Positions 51,720 to 61,471 of a stretch of DNA of 64,000 nucleotides are shown piece by piece (the first letter of the stretch is position 1; every line of letters starts with the position of its first letter). Both the position numbers and the translations under genes were made by a program. Below the pieces are notes generated by a model that saw only the letters and a list, made by a program, of their open reading frames with translations, did not search any database and was not told the origin of the DNA. The stretch comes from Nonomuraea typhae. GTDB lineage: Bacteria; Actinomycetota; Actinomycetes; Streptosporangiales; Streptosporangiaceae. The stretch covers positions 806,001 to 870,000 of the forward strand of contig NZ_VRLV01000001.1 in assembly GCF_009760925.1 (NCBI RefSeq), in the 5' to 3' direction.

Positions 51720-53473
51720 GCGAACCTCCAAGGGGCGGGCACGACGACGGCGCCGTGGTCGTCGCGGGTGAGCACGGAGCTGAAGCGGGGGTCGGCGGGC
51801 AGCGCGTCCAGGGCGGTCGTCACCGCGGTGGCCCGCAGGCCGTGCCGCCGGAACAGGCCGACGGCCGCCGCCGTCCCGGCGCCGCGGGGAACCTCCGGGA
51901 CGGGGCGGTCGCCGGCGACCGCCACCCAGCCGTCCGCGGTGGGCACCGGCTGACCGAAGCCCGCGGGAGCGCGGGGATCGAGCCCGGCCCCGGCCCGGCG
52001 GAGCGCGGGCAGAGTGAGCATCTCGGCTGCGCCCAGCAGCGAGGAGTCCACGCGCACCCCCGTCCCGCTGCGCTCACGCAGCAGCAGTCCCGCCAGCACG
52101 GCCTCGGCGCCGAGCAGGCCGCCCAGCACGTCCAGCAAGGTCATCAGCGACGGCGCCGGAGCCTCCCCGCGCGGCCGTACGGCTTCGCCCACCCCGGTAC
52201 GCGCCTGCACCATGAAGTCGGTGCCCAGCGGTGCATCGGCGAGCCGTCCCGCCCAGCCGCTGGTGTAGGCGTAGACCAGGCCGGGGTTGACCGCCGCCAG
52301 GTCGCCGTCGTCCAGGCCCAGCCGCTCGGCCGTTCCGGGGGCCCAGTTGTGCACGAACACGTCCGCTCCGGCGGCCAGCTCGCGCAGCTCCGCCCGGCCG
52401 GTGGGGGACTTGATGTCGATCTCCACGGCGCTCTTGCCCCGGTTGAGCGCCAGCCAGCGCGCCGACAGCCCGCCGCAGGCGGGCGGCATGCCGCGCAGCG
52501 GATCTCCGCCGGGCGGCTCGACCCGGATCACGGCGGCGCCGAGCATGCCCAGGATGTGCGCGGTCAGCGGCGCCTGGATGCGCCGCCCGGCCTCCAGGAC
52601 GGTGAACCCCGCCAGCGGGCGGTCGGTCTCGGGCACGACGGCGGGGGAGGGGGCGAAGGGCAGCCGGGGGGAGAGCTGCCAGGGCGCCTCCGGAGCGGGT
52701 TCCGCCAGACGGCCGGTCAAGGACGTGAGCGCGCACACCGAGGCTCCGCTCTCACGGGCCGCCCGCCGTACCTCTGCCCAGGTGGCGGTGCGGGCCCTGT
52801 CGTGCAGGTCCGGCGGCAGGGGGGAGCACGCGGTGGCGTAGCGGAACTGGAACGAGCGCCAGGCCGAGCCCGCGATCGGCTCGGGCACGCCGAGCGCGCG
52901 CCAGAACCTCACCCACACCTCGGGGTCCAGGGTCTCGGCCTCGAAGCGCACGCCGTCGGCCGTGGTGAACGGCGGGCCGCCCGGGGCGATCGGCACCGCC
53001 TCGCCGTCCTCGGCGGTGGCGGCGGCGAGGTACTGGCTCACGGCGAGGAGCCCGGCCAGGTCGACGCCCGTGCGCACCTTCGTCACCTCGGCGCCGCGTG
53101 CCCGGCCGAGCATGGCGGCCAGCAGTCCTTGGACGGTCAGCACCGCGCACGCCGTCGTCAGGTAGTCGGCGGCGAGCCCGCGCGGCTCGCCGCTGCTGCG
53201 TCCGTGCACGTGCATGACTCCCGTGGCCGCCTGCGCGGTGGCCTCGTCGCTCACCTCGCCGGCGGGGGCCGCGCGGGCCCACGCGATGTCGGCGTGCACG
53301 CTCTCGTCGAGGCTGATGCGGCCCGCGCCGGAGCGGGCGAAGGTGGTACGGCCGGCGCAGCCGAGCAACTTCAGGTGGCCGGCGGCGAGGCTGATCAGGG
53401 CAGGCGGACCCGCTGCGCGCAGGTCGACGCCGTCGAGCGGACGTGCTGTCCTGACCGCGGCTGGATGGGTCAT
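51716..53473 (-). CDS. CaiB/BaiF-family CoA transferase, two-domain
   Basis: 585 residues, roughly twice a CaiB half: residues ~20-270 are a diverged CoA-transferase-like lobe and ~290-585 carry the conserved core (GFTVLEAGRRIQAPLTAHILGMLGAAVIRVEPPGGDPLRGM, ALNRGKSAVEIDIKS, DVFVHNWAPGTAERLGLD). The family transfers CoA between acyl groups. ATG 53473 follows AGGAGAGGAG. Paired with an acyl-CoA ligase and, divergently, an acyl-CoA dehydrogenase, pointing to acyl-CoA degradation. Confidence 0.85.
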   Translation of the reverse strand: MTHPAAVRTARPLDGVDLRAAGPPALISLAAGHLKLLGCAGRTTFARSGAGRISLDESVHADIAWARAAPAGEVSDEATAQAATGVMHVHGRSSGEPRGLAADYLTTACAVLTVQGLLAAMLGRARGAEVTKVRTGVDLAGLLAVSQYLAAATAEDGEAVPIAPGGPPFTTADGVRFEAETLDPEVWVRFWRALGVPEPIAGSAWRSFQFRYATACSPLPPDLHDRARTATWAEVRRAARESGASVCALTSLTGRLAEPAPEAPWQLSPRLPFAPSPAVVPETDRPLAGFTVLEAGRRIQAPLTAHILGMLGAAVIRVEPPGGDPLRGMPPACGGLSARWLALNRGKSAVEIDIKSPTGRAELRELAAGADVFVHNWAPGTAERLGLDDGDLAAVNPGLVYAYTSGWAGRLADAPLGTDFMVQARTGVGEAVRPRGEAPAPSLMTLLDVLGGLLGAEAVLAGLLLRERSGTGVRVDSSLLGAAEMLTLPALRRAGAGLDPRAPAGFGQPVPTADGWVAVAGDRPVPEVPRGAGTAAAVGLFRRHGLRATAVTTALDALPADPRFSSVLTRDDHGAVVVPAPWRFA

Positions 53474-53582
53474 GGACTCTCCTCTCCTGGGCGGGAACCC
53501 GGTGGCGCCTTCACGCGACCTGTTCCACAGCAGCCAGTCGGGCGGAAATATCCACAAGTTCCCGACTTATCCGGAGATGGGG

Positions 53583-54722
53583 ATGTTCGTGAGTGAGTTG
53601 TGGGGGGCGCCGGAGTGCCCGCGAGAGGTGCGTGACCTGCGTGACCGGGTGACCCGGTTCGTCGCCGGGCGGGTCGTCCCGCACGAGGCCGAGCTCGACG
53701 CCGGCGGCGCGACCGCACGCGACCTCGTCCAGCGGCTCAAACAGGAGGCGATCGCGGAAGGGCTCTGGGGGCTGCCGCTTCCCCCCGAACTCGGCGGCGC
53801 CGGGCTGTCCCTGCCCGACTACGCCCACGTGGCGGAGGCCGAGGGCGCCAGCGACCACGGCCCCGCCGTACTCGGCTCCACGGCCCTCCTGGACATGACC
53901 GTCCTCGGCGAGCATCCGGACCACCTGCACCGCCTCGCCCGCGGTGAGCTGACCCTCTGCAACGCCATGACGGAACCGGACACCCCCGGCTCCGACCCCT
54001 CCCTGATCACCACCCGCGCCCGCCCGGAACCCGACGGCTCCTGGACCCTGCACGGCCGCAAGTGGTTCGTCACCGGCGCCGACCGCGCCGGCCTCGCCCT
54101 CGTCCTGGCCCGCGCACCGGCGGGCCCGTCGGCCTTCCTCGTGCCCACCGGCTCGCCCGGCTTCCGGCTCGAGCGCGAACTCACCGTGCTCGGCGCCGGC
54201 GGCCAGTGGGAGCTCACGCTCGACGCGGCCCCCGGCCACCTGGTCGGCGCGGAAGGCAAGGGCCTGCGCGTGGCCGGCCGGCGGGTACGGCTCGGCCGCC
54301 TGCTGCGCTGCCTGCGCTGGCTCGGCCAGGCCCGGCGCGCCTTCCTCCTCATGCGCCGGCGCGCCAGGGAGCGGACCCTGTCCACGGGCCGCCTGGCCGA
54401 CCACCAGCTCGTCCAGGCCCTGGTCTTCGACGCGCTGCTCGCGATCCGCACCACCCGCCCGCTGGTCTTCCAGGTCGCCGCCCTGCTGGAGGCCGGCCGG
54501 GACGCCCGCCGCGACACCGCCCTGGCCAAGGTGGCCGCCGCCCGCATGCTGCAGCAGGTCTCCGACGCGGCCGTCCAGGTGTACGGCGCCGCCGGCCTGG
54601 GCCCCGGCACCCCGCTCCCGGCCCTGTTCCGCATGGGCCGGATGGCCCGCCTGCTCGACGGGCCGGACGAACTCCACATCACCACCGTCGCCCGCGGCGT
54701 GCTGGACGAACGCCCGGCCTAG
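53583..54722 (+). CDS. acyl-CoA dehydrogenase-family protein
   Basis: 379 residues. ACAD N-terminal helical domain, middle beta domain (CNAMTEPDTPGSDPSLITTRA, LHGRKWFVTGAD) and a C-terminal four-helix bundle (LADHQLVQALVFDALLAIRTTR, AVQVYGAAGLG, MARLLDGPDELH). FAD-dependent. The catalytic base is not obvious in the C-terminal helix. ATG chosen with GGAG upstream; 53577 is also possible. Likely works with the ligase/transferase pair. Confidence 0.87.
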   Translation: MFVSELWGAPECPREVRDLRDRVTRFVAGRVVPHEAELDAGGATARDLVQRLKQEAIAEGLWGLPLPPELGGAGLSLPDYAHVAEAEGASDHGPAVLGSTALLDMTVLGEHPDHLHRLARGELTLCNAMTEPDTPGSDPSLITTRARPEPDGSWTLHGRKWFVTGADRAGLALVLARAPAGPSAFLVPTGSPGFRLERELTVLGAGGQWELTLDAAPGHLVGAEGKGLRVAGRRVRLGRLLRCLRWLGQARRAFLLMRRRARERTLSTGRLADHQLVQALVFDALLAIRTTRPLVFQVAALLEAGRDARRDTALAKVAAARMLQQVSDAAVQVYGAAGLGPGTPLPALFRMGRMARLLDGPDELHITTVARGVLDERPA

Positions 54723-54732
54723 GCCCGGGCCG

Positions 54733-57700
54733 CTAGGGCGACAGGCGGACGGGCAGAGGGCTTGCTCCCAGGGCCGACACCTCCACTGCCGTGCGGACAT
54801 ATGTGCTGTAGCCCGGCGCCGACACGGTCAGGTTGCGGACGCCCGCGGCCGCGGTCAGCCGGTAGTGGCCCGAGGCGTCGGTCACGGCGCCGGGGCCGCC
54901 CGCGCTGACCGTCGCCCCGGCGATCGGGGTGCCGTCGGCCTTGGTCACCTTGCCGGCGATGAGCGGCGTCGCGACGGCCGGCGCCGCGATGTCGTAGGTC
55001 AGGACGGTGAACGAGTGCGCGGGGAAGGTGTGGGCGCTCACGTCGGTGGTCGTGGTGGTCGCCGTCTGGACGGCCGTCGGCTGCTGCCAGGTGTTGCGGT
55101 CGAGGTAGCCGGGTGAGCTGATCGTCGAGACCGTGGCCACCGGGGCGATCGTCCCGGCTCCGGCGATGTCGATCGCCGCCGTCTGCGCGGCCGACGGGTC
55201 GCGATTGACGACCGACACGTAGAGCTTCGTGCCGTCCGCCGACCTGGTCGAGGTGACGTCGAGTATCGGCACGCCGGTGCGCGCGGGCAGGTTGCCCATG
55301 GCCGGGGCGTTGTAGGAGGGCCCCGTGACCGTGGTGGGCAGCAGCAGCGGGCCGTGGCGGTCGGCGACCAGCTGCTGCACCAGATAGGTCGGGGTGACGA
55401 AGCTGCCCCGGTTGCCCAGCCGGATGGCGCTGCCGTCCCAGAACTCCATGAGCGTCGAGGCCGCGTTCACCTCGTTGACGTCGCTTCTGCGCATGAACAG
55501 GTTGAGCAGCCCGGCCTCCTGCAGCGCGCCCTCCAGGGTCCTCGACCTGCGGTGCTCCTCGTTGAAGTACATGGCGTTGTGCTCGGTCACCGCGATCTTG
55601 ACGTCCCGGCTGGTGCCGTTGAGGATCGTGTTCGCGGCCGTCGCCATGCGGTCGCCGATCACGGCGGGCGCACCGACGGAGGCGGCGTAGACGGCCGCGC
55701 TGTCGTACGCCTGGGGGAGCGGCTGCGGGCTGTAGTAGTGGATCGCCAGGTGGTCGAGCTTGGAACCCGCGTTGGCGATCATGGTGGTGTTCCAGCTCTG
55801 GTCGTTGTTGGTGCCGTCACCGCCCTCGCCGATGAAGGTGATCGAGGGGTCCTTGGCGGCCATCGCGTCGCGGAAGGTCACGTAACTGGCCGCGAACGCC
55901 GCCGCACCGGTGTGGCCGGGCGTCCACGAGCCCCACACCTCGTTGCCGATCTCCCAGGTCCCCACGTTGTACGGCGGGCGGCCGCGCTTGGCCCCCCAGG
56001 TGGTCCCGGCGGCCCCGTTGGTGTACTCGACCCAGTTGGCCGCCGTCGCCGCGGTTCCCTGGCCCCAGTTGACGTTGAGCACCACTGGGATGCCCAGCGC
56101 CTCGGCCAGGCCGAGCACCTCGTCGGTGCCCACGTCGTTGGTCATCCAGCCCGCTTCCCACTGTCCGTAGTACATCGGCGGGCGCTGGTCGCGGGGGCCG
56201 ATGCCGTCGCTGAAGGTGTAGCTGTCGGCGATGATCCCGCCCGGCCACCGGATCGAGCCGGGTTTGAGGGCGGCCACCCGGTCGGCGAAGTCCTTGCGCC
56301 AGCCGCCGTGCACGACCTCGGCCGGGTCCTTGGGCATGACGCCGGCCATGTCGATCCAGAGGGTTCCGGTGCCGGCCGTACCGATGAAGAGCTTGGCGTG
56401 GCGGTCGGTGGCCGACGGGGTGAGGGTGACCGTGTGCTTGGACCACGAGGTGCCGATCCCGGTGACCGCGGCGCCGGCGTAGGGGGTGTAGCCGGGGGAG
56501 TCGCCGGTGCCGGGGCCGAGCGCGAGCGTGACGGGTGCGCTCAGGCCGCTCTGCTTGAGGTAGACGCTCACCTCGTAGGCGCGGCCCGCGGTGACGGCGA
56601 TGCCGCCCTGGCTGATGCCCCTGCGGCCGGTGGTGTGCTGGACGTCGAGGCGCTGGGCGTAGCTGCCGTTGAAGGCGGTGCGCTCGCGCGTGTACGTGGC
56701 CACGTCGGTGTGCCCGTCGGGCCGCCAGGCGTTGTCGGTGCGCCACCAGGTCAGGTAGTCCCACTTGGTCACGCTGGTGCCGTAGCCGTACAGGAAGGCG
56801 TGGTATTCGGTGTTCTGCAGGACGGCGGGCTTGGGGAGGCTGTGGACGAGGCGGCCGTTGGCGAAGAAGGAGACCGTGGCGCCGACCTCGATGCGCAGGG
56901 TGACGGGGAGCGAGATCGCCGGGCCCGTCCACGGGGTGACCCCGTCGCCGAAGACGCGCAGGGTGCCCGCCTCGACCCCGAATTCCAGATATTTCGAGAA
57001 ATCGCCGCGTCCGCTGCCCGCGTACAGGTTGAGCAGGCCGTTCACGCCGGTGTAGGAGTCGAGTTTGGCCTCGACCGCGTAGGTCTGGACGTCGCTCTCG
57101 ACGATCGGCTGGGACATGATGCCGTAGCGGCCGCCGGCCGCGCCGTTGATCGTCATCTGGCTGTTCGCCGTGCCCGCGCTGCCCCAGCCGCCCTGCAGCG
57201 TCGTCGGCGTCCAGGCGCCCGAGACGCCGCCGCCCTCGAAGTGGTTGTCCCAGCGGTCGAGCATGTGCACCTGACTGACCTTGACCTCGTCCCACACGGT
57301 GGAAGAGGCGCCGAAGCCGTACAGGAAGAGGCGGAAGTCCTGATGCGGGACGTCGGTGCGGGTGGCCAGTTCGTGCACGCGCGTGCCGTTGACGAAGAAC
57401 CTGAACAGCCTGCCGTTGGACCAGTACGGGCTGACCTGCACGGTCAGCGTGGCCGGCAGGGTGACCGTGCCGCCCGTCCAGTTGCCGGTGCCGTCGCTGG
57501 TGAAGACCTTGGCCACGCCGCCTTCGACGCCGAACTCCATGAAGCGCTCGAAGCCGCCGGCGCCGCCGTACACGTTGATGAGGCCGTTCGTGCCCGTCAC
57601 GCCGTCGAGCCTGGTCTCGATCGTCGTCCAGTCGACGGAGCTGTTGGCGATGGGGCCGGACAGCAGGCCGTAGCGGGACTGCGCGCCGCCGGTCACGGTG

Positions 57701-58545
57701 GCGCGCCCGCCGCCCACGCTCACGCTGCCGTCGGCCGAGCCCTCCAGGCGGGCCGGGGCCCAGCGGGGCGACAGGGCGCCGCCGGAGAAGGAGTCGTAGG
57801 TGCCGTCCGGGGTGAGCGTGAGGTAGTCGGCGGTGACCGTGCCGCTCCAGCCGTACAGGAAGGCCCGATAGTCGCCGGGCAGGGCGGTGAAGCCCGTCAG
57901 GGTGTGCACGAGGGTGCCGTTGTGGAAGAAGCGCAGCGTGCGGGCGGTGCCGTCGAGCCCGGAGACGTCGACGCGCAGGACCGCGGGGGTGGTGGCGGCG
58001 CCGCCCGTCCAGGTGGGGCGGCCGTCGGCGAAGACCTTCAGCACGCCGCCCTCGACGGCGAACTCGGCGTAGTTCGTGAACGCTCCGGAGCCGCCGTAGA
58101 TGCTGAGGATCGCGTTGGCGCCGGTGGCGGAGACGATCCTCGTCTCCACGCTGACGGTGGCGTAGCGGCTGTCGGGGACCGGGTTGGACAGGATGCCGAA
58201 GCGGCCGGGCTGGGCGGCGGTGATGGCCGCGGTGCCGCCGGAGGCGGTGAACGTCCCGGCCGGGGCGCCGTCCAGGCTGGCGGGGGTCCACTTCGAGCGG
58301 TCGGCGGTCTCGAAGCCGTCGTAGAGGGTGCTGCGCGCGGGCTCGGTCTCCAGGGAGCGGTTGGCGAGTTTCTCGGCCCAGGCGTTGTTCATGGAGTCGG
58401 AGGCCCACTCCATCATCTGGCCGGTGACGGCCGGCTGGACGACGCCGATGGGCTTGCTCGCGTCTACGGAGATGGTGTTGGCGGCACCGAGCAGGGTGAT
58501 ATTTCCGGATAAAAGGGCTAGGCAGGCCAGGACGTGCTTCACCAT
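54733..58545 (-). CDS. secreted GH51 alpha-L-arabinofuranosidase with three inserted tandem domains
   Basis: 1270 residues. Signal peptide (1-22) followed by the start of a GH51 protein (GVVQPAVTGQMMEWASDSM). After residue ~72 three tandem ~175-residue beta-rich repeats (~74-248, ~249-428, ~430-603) interrupt the GH51 sequence; each carries GGxxKVF...TGG, (F/N)GTxVH and (Y/F)LYG motifs, a laminin-G/concanavalin-like pattern. A carbohydrate-binding-like region (~612-735) and the GH51 catalytic domain (~750-1120) follow, with acid/base Glu869 in EIGNEVW and nucleophile Glu988 in VTEHN. A carboxypeptidase-regulatory-like domain (~1200-1270) ends the protein. Removes arabinose from arabinan or arabinoxylan outside the cell. 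Confidence 0.88.
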   Translation of the reverse strand: MVKHVLACLALLSGNITLLGAANTISVDASKPIGVVQPAVTGQMMEWASDSMNNAWAEKLANRSLETEPARSTLYDGFETADRSKWTPASLDGAPAGTFTASGGTAAITAAQPGRFGILSNPVPDSRYATVSVETRIVSATGANAILSIYGGSGAFTNYAEFAVEGGVLKVFADGRPTWTGGAATTPAVLRVDVSGLDGTARTLRFFHNGTLVHTLTGFTALPGDYRAFLYGWSGTVTADYLTLTPDGTYDSFSGGALSPRWAPARLEGSADGSVSVGGGRATVTGGAQSRYGLLSGPIANSSVDWTTIETRLDGVTGTNGLINVYGGAGGFERFMEFGVEGGVAKVFTSDGTGNWTGGTVTLPATLTVQVSPYWSNGRLFRFFVNGTRVHELATRTDVPHQDFRLFLYGFGASSTVWDEVKVSQVHMLDRWDNHFEGGGVSGAWTPTTLQGGWGSAGTANSQMTINGAAGGRYGIMSQPIVESDVQTYAVEAKLDSYTGVNGLLNLYAGSGRGDFSKYLEFGVEAGTLRVFGDGVTPWTGPAISLPVTLRIEVGATVSFFANGRLVHSLPKPAVLQNTEYHAFLYGYGTSVTKWDYLTWWRTDNAWRPDGHTDVATYTRERTAFNGSYAQRLDVQHTTGRRGISQGGIAVTAGRAYEVSVYLKQSGLSAPVTLALGPGTGDSPGYTPYAGAAVTGIGTSWSKHTVTLTPSATDRHAKLFIGTAGTGTLWIDMAGVMPKDPAEVVHGGWRKDFADRVAALKPGSIRWPGGIIADSYTFSDGIGPRDQRPPMYYGQWEAGWMTNDVGTDEVLGLAEALGIPVVLNVNWGQGTAATAANWVEYTNGAAGTTWGAKRGRPPYNVGTWEIGNEVWGSWTPGHTGAAAFAASYVTFRDAMAAKDPSITFIGEGGDGTNNDQSWNTTMIANAGSKLDHLAIHYYSPQPLPQAYDSAAVYAASVGAPAVIGDRMATAANTILNGTSRDVKIAVTEHNAMYFNEEHRRSRTLEGALQEAGLLNLFMRRSDVNEVNAASTLMEFWDGSAIRLGNRGSFVTPTYLVQQLVADRHGPLLLPTTVTGPSYNAPAMGNLPARTGVPILDVTSTRSADGTKLYVSVVNRDPSAAQTAAIDIAGAGTIAPVATVSTISSPGYLDRNTWQQPTAVQTATTTTTDVSAHTFPAHSFTVLTYDIAAPAVATPLIAGKVTKADGTPIAGATVSAGGPGAVTDASGHYRLTAAAGVRNLTVSAPGYSTYVRTAVEVSALGASPLPVRLSP

Positions 58546-58554
58546 GGGTGGTCC

Positions 58555-59358
58555 CTACTTCATTCCAGTGGTTGCGATGCCTTCGATGAAGCGCCGTTGG
58601 ACGAGCAGGAACGCCACGACCATCGGCAGGAGGGTGAGCACGGCGCCGGCCATCAGCAGCCCGTACTCGATGACGTGCTCGCCCATGAACAGCGCCAGCC
58701 CCGCGGGCAGCGTCTGCATGTCGGTGTCCGTGGTGAACACCAGCGGCCAGAGCAGGTCGTTCCAGTTGTACATGAAGTGGAACAGGCCCAGCGTGAGCAG
58801 CGCGGGCCCGGACAGCGGCAGGATCACCCGCCGGTAGATGCCGAACTCGGACGAGCCGTCGATGCGGGCGGCCTCGTCGAGCTCGCGCGGGATCGTCAGG
58901 AAGTACTGGCGCAGGAAGAAGATGCCGAAGGCGTTCGTCGCCCGCGGCACGATCAGCCCCTGATAGGTGTTGATCCAGTCCAGATCGCTGAGCAACTGGA
59001 ACAACGGCACCAGCGTGACCTGCGGCGGGATCATCAGAAGGAGCAGGATGAGGATGAACACCGCGTTCTTGCCGGGGAAGTCCATCCTGGCCAGGGCGTA
59101 GGCGGCCAGGGAGTCCAGCAGCAGCGAGACCGCCGTCACGCCGCCGGCGAAGACGACCGTGTTGAGGAACTGCCGGCCGAAGGGGATCCGGTCCCAGATC
59201 TGCGTGTAGTGGTCGGTGGTGAAGCCGCCGGGCAGCAGCGAGGGCGGATAACGCACGATCGCGGCTTCGGGCGTGATCGACGCCACGACCATCCAGACCA
59301 GCGGCAGCAGAACAAGCGCCGCACCCACCAGCAAAGCCCCATATTTCAGGACTCGCAC
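58555..59358 (-). CDS. carbohydrate ABC transporter permease (MalG-type)
   Basis: 267 residues, six membrane helices with the EAA loop ELDEAARIDGSSEFGIYRRVILPLSGPAL. GTG start overlaps the upstream permease stop (TAGTG). A longer upstream frame on the same strand is a shadow of the neighbouring gene. Confidence 0.92.
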   Translation of the reverse strand: MRVLKYGALLVGAALVLLPLVWMVVASITPEAAIVRYPPSLLPGGFTTDHYTQIWDRIPFGRQFLNTVVFAGGVTAVSLLLDSLAAYALARMDFPGKNAVFILILLLLMIPPQVTLVPLFQLLSDLDWINTYQGLIVPRATNAFGIFFLRQYFLTIPRELDEAARIDGSSEFGIYRRVILPLSGPALLTLGLFHFMYNWNDLLWPLVFTTDTDMQTLPAGLALFMGEHVIEYGLLMAGAVLTLLPMVVAFLLVQRRFIEGIATTGMK

Positions 59359-60224
59359 TAGAACCTCACCGCCCGGCGGCTGAAGAACACGTTCTGCGCC
59401 AGCGACAGCACGAACACGATCAGCACGAGCACCCAGGCGATCGCCGAGGCGTAGCCGAACTCGAAGTCCTGCAGGCCCTTGCGGTAGACGAGGTAGACCA
59501 GGGACTCGGTGGCGAAGTGCGGCCCGCCGCGCGTCATGACGAAGATCTGGTCGAAGACCTGAAGCGCGGCGATCGCGGCGATGATGAAGACGAACATCGT
59601 GGTGTGCCCCAGCAGCGGCCAGGTCACCTTGCGGAAGCGCTGCCACGGCCCGGCGCCGTCGATCGTGGCGGCCTCGTAGTACATGCGCGGGATGGTCTGC
59701 AGCCCCGCCAGGTACATGACCATGTAGAAGCCGGTGTTCTTCCACACGCCGACGCCGATCAGGTACCACATGGCCACGTCCGCGTCGCGCACCCCGTCGC
59801 CCACGTTGACGCCGAGACCGCGCAACCAGTACGTGACCAGCCCGATGTCCGGATCGAGCAGGAACTTCCACGCGATCGCCACCACGCCCAGCGAGACCAC
59901 GGACGGCAGGAACAACGCGGAGCGGAAGAACCCGCGCCCCCGGACCCGGCCGTTGAGCAGCAGCGCCAGGCCCAGGGCCAGGGCGACCGCGGCGGGCGTG
60001 GCCACGACCGCGTAGAACACCGTGTTGCGCAGCGCGACCAGGAAGGCCGGGTCGCCGAGCAGCTTCGCGTAGTTGCCGAGCCCCACGAAGAGACCGGGGC
60101 CGATGGACTTGTCGTAGAAGGAGTCGGCCAGCGACTGGAGCATGGGCCAGACCATGAACACCCCGGCCACGATCAGGGTCGGCGCGAGGAAGGCGTACGC
60201 GGTCGCCGTACGGCGGGCCCTCAT
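59358..60224 (-). CDS. carbohydrate ABC transporter permease (MalF-type)
   Basis: 288 residues, six membrane helices and an EAA loop (MYYEAATIDGAGPWQRFRKVTWPLLGHTTMF). ATGA overlap with the binding-protein gene. No ATPase gene is present, so it probably shares a MsiK-type multi-use ATPase, as in many actinomycetes. Confidence 0.92.
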   Translation of the reverse strand: MRARRTATAYAFLAPTLIVAGVFMVWPMLQSLADSFYDKSIGPGLFVGLGNYAKLLGDPAFLVALRNTVFYAVVATPAAVALALGLALLLNGRVRGRGFFRSALFLPSVVSLGVVAIAWKFLLDPDIGLVTYWLRGLGVNVGDGVRDADVAMWYLIGVGVWKNTGFYMVMYLAGLQTIPRMYYEAATIDGAGPWQRFRKVTWPLLGHTTMFVFIIAAIAALQVFDQIFVMTRGGPHFATESLVYLVYRKGLQDFEFGYASAIAWVLVLIVFVLSLAQNVFFSRRAVRF

Positions 60225-61465
60225 GGGCCGGCTACCGCCGTGATCGCCTTGGCCGCCTCGTCAAGGGCCTGCGGGGCGGGCGTCTTGCCCGTGGTCACCC
60301 GCTGGATGGCCGGCTCGAAGATCTCCTCGTAAATCTTGCGGAACTCGGCCTGGCCGGGCAGCAGGACACGCGCCTTCGCCGAGTGGGCGGCGAACTGGGC
60401 CACGTACGGGTTGGCCTTGGTGTCGGCGGGGGTGACGTCCGTCCGGACGCCGGGGAAGCCGGAGCCGTTGGACCACTCGATCTGCGACTGCCTGGAGTTC
60501 CAGAACGTGAACCACTCCCTGGCCGCCTTCTGCTTGGCCTCGCCGGCCTCGGCGTTCACCACGAAGGAGGAGGCGCCGGCCAGCGTCACCGGACCGGCGG
60601 GGCCCGCCGGGACCATCGCGACGCCGAAGTCCAGCCCGGCCTCCTTGAAGCCGGTGGTCATCCACGGGCCGGTGATGTTGGTGGCCGCCTTGCCGGTCTG
60701 GAAGAGCTTGTCGGCGTCCGCGCCGCCGAGGCCGGTGGGTGAGATCCGGTCCTTGACGATGAGGTCGCTCCACTGCTGGACCGCCTGCACCGACTGCGGG
60801 CTGCCGAGCGAGAGCAGGTCGCCGCCGTTGCCCCACAGCAGGATCGGCCAGACCTGGATGGTCTGGTGGTCGGGCAGCGCGGTGCCGTACTGCTCGGGGC
60901 GGCCGTCGCCGTTGGTGTCCTTGGTCAGCTTCTTCAGCGCCGCCTGCCAGTCCCGCCAGGTGACCGGCGGCTTGGCGGGGTCGAGACCGGCGTCCTTGAA
61001 GAGCTTCTTGTTGTAGTACATGAGGATCGGCGTGAACGTCATGGGCACCGCGTAGTGCTTGCCCTTGAAGACCGTGGCCTCGACGGCCGGTTTGACCAGG
61101 CTGGCCTTCTGCTCCTCGGTGTACCAGTCGTCGAGCGGCGCCAGCACGCCCTTGGCGGCGAAGCGGCCGATGTGCGCGTCGTCGAAGGCGACGAGGTCGG
61201 GGCCGTTGCCGCTGGTGAAGGCGGGCAGCAGCTTCTGGAACAGCACGTCCCAGGTCATGATGTTCATCTCGATGCGGACGCCGGGATGCGTGTCGTTGAA
61301 CTTCTTGACCAGCGCCTCGAGCGCCGGGCGGTCGGGGCCGGTGTAGCCGTTCCAGAAGGTGAGGGTGACTTGCCGCGATTTACCGGATATTTCGGACTTA
61401 TCCCCAGACCCGCAGGCGGTCAGCGGGAGTGCGGCGACGACGGCTAGGGCGAGCAGGCGTTTCAT
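60221..61465 (-). CDS. carbohydrate ABC transporter substrate-binding lipoprotein
   Basis: 414 residues. Lipobox ALPLTACGSG, then a SBP family 1 fold (VTLTFWNGYTGPDRPALEALVKKFNDTHPGVRIE, FAAKGVLAPLDDWY, FVVNAEAGEAKQKAAREWFTFW). Ligand probably arabinose-containing oligosaccharide by context. 6 bp from the intracellular GH51. Confidence 0.92.
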   Translation of the reverse strand: MKRLLALAVVAALPLTACGSGDKSEISGKSRQVTLTFWNGYTGPDRPALEALVKKFNDTHPGVRIEMNIMTWDVLFQKLLPAFTSGNGPDLVAFDDAHIGRFAAKGVLAPLDDWYTEEQKASLVKPAVEATVFKGKHYAVPMTFTPILMYYNKKLFKDAGLDPAKPPVTWRDWQAALKKLTKDTNGDGRPEQYGTALPDHQTIQVWPILLWGNGGDLLSLGSPQSVQAVQQWSDLIVKDRISPTGLGGADADKLFQTGKAATNITGPWMTTGFKEAGLDFGVAMVPAGPAGPVTLAGASSFVVNAEAGEAKQKAAREWFTFWNSRQSQIEWSNGSGFPGVRTDVTPADTKANPYVAQFAAHSAKARVLLPGQAEFRKIYEEIFEPAIQRVTTGKTPAPQALDEAAKAITAVAGP

Positions 61466-61471
61466 AGGAGG

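Noticed and set aside
55354..58512. A 1052-residue plus-strand frame opposite the secreted GH51 gene
   Set aside because: Repetitive Gly/Val/Arg composition and no domains; antisense shadow of a long GC-rich gene.
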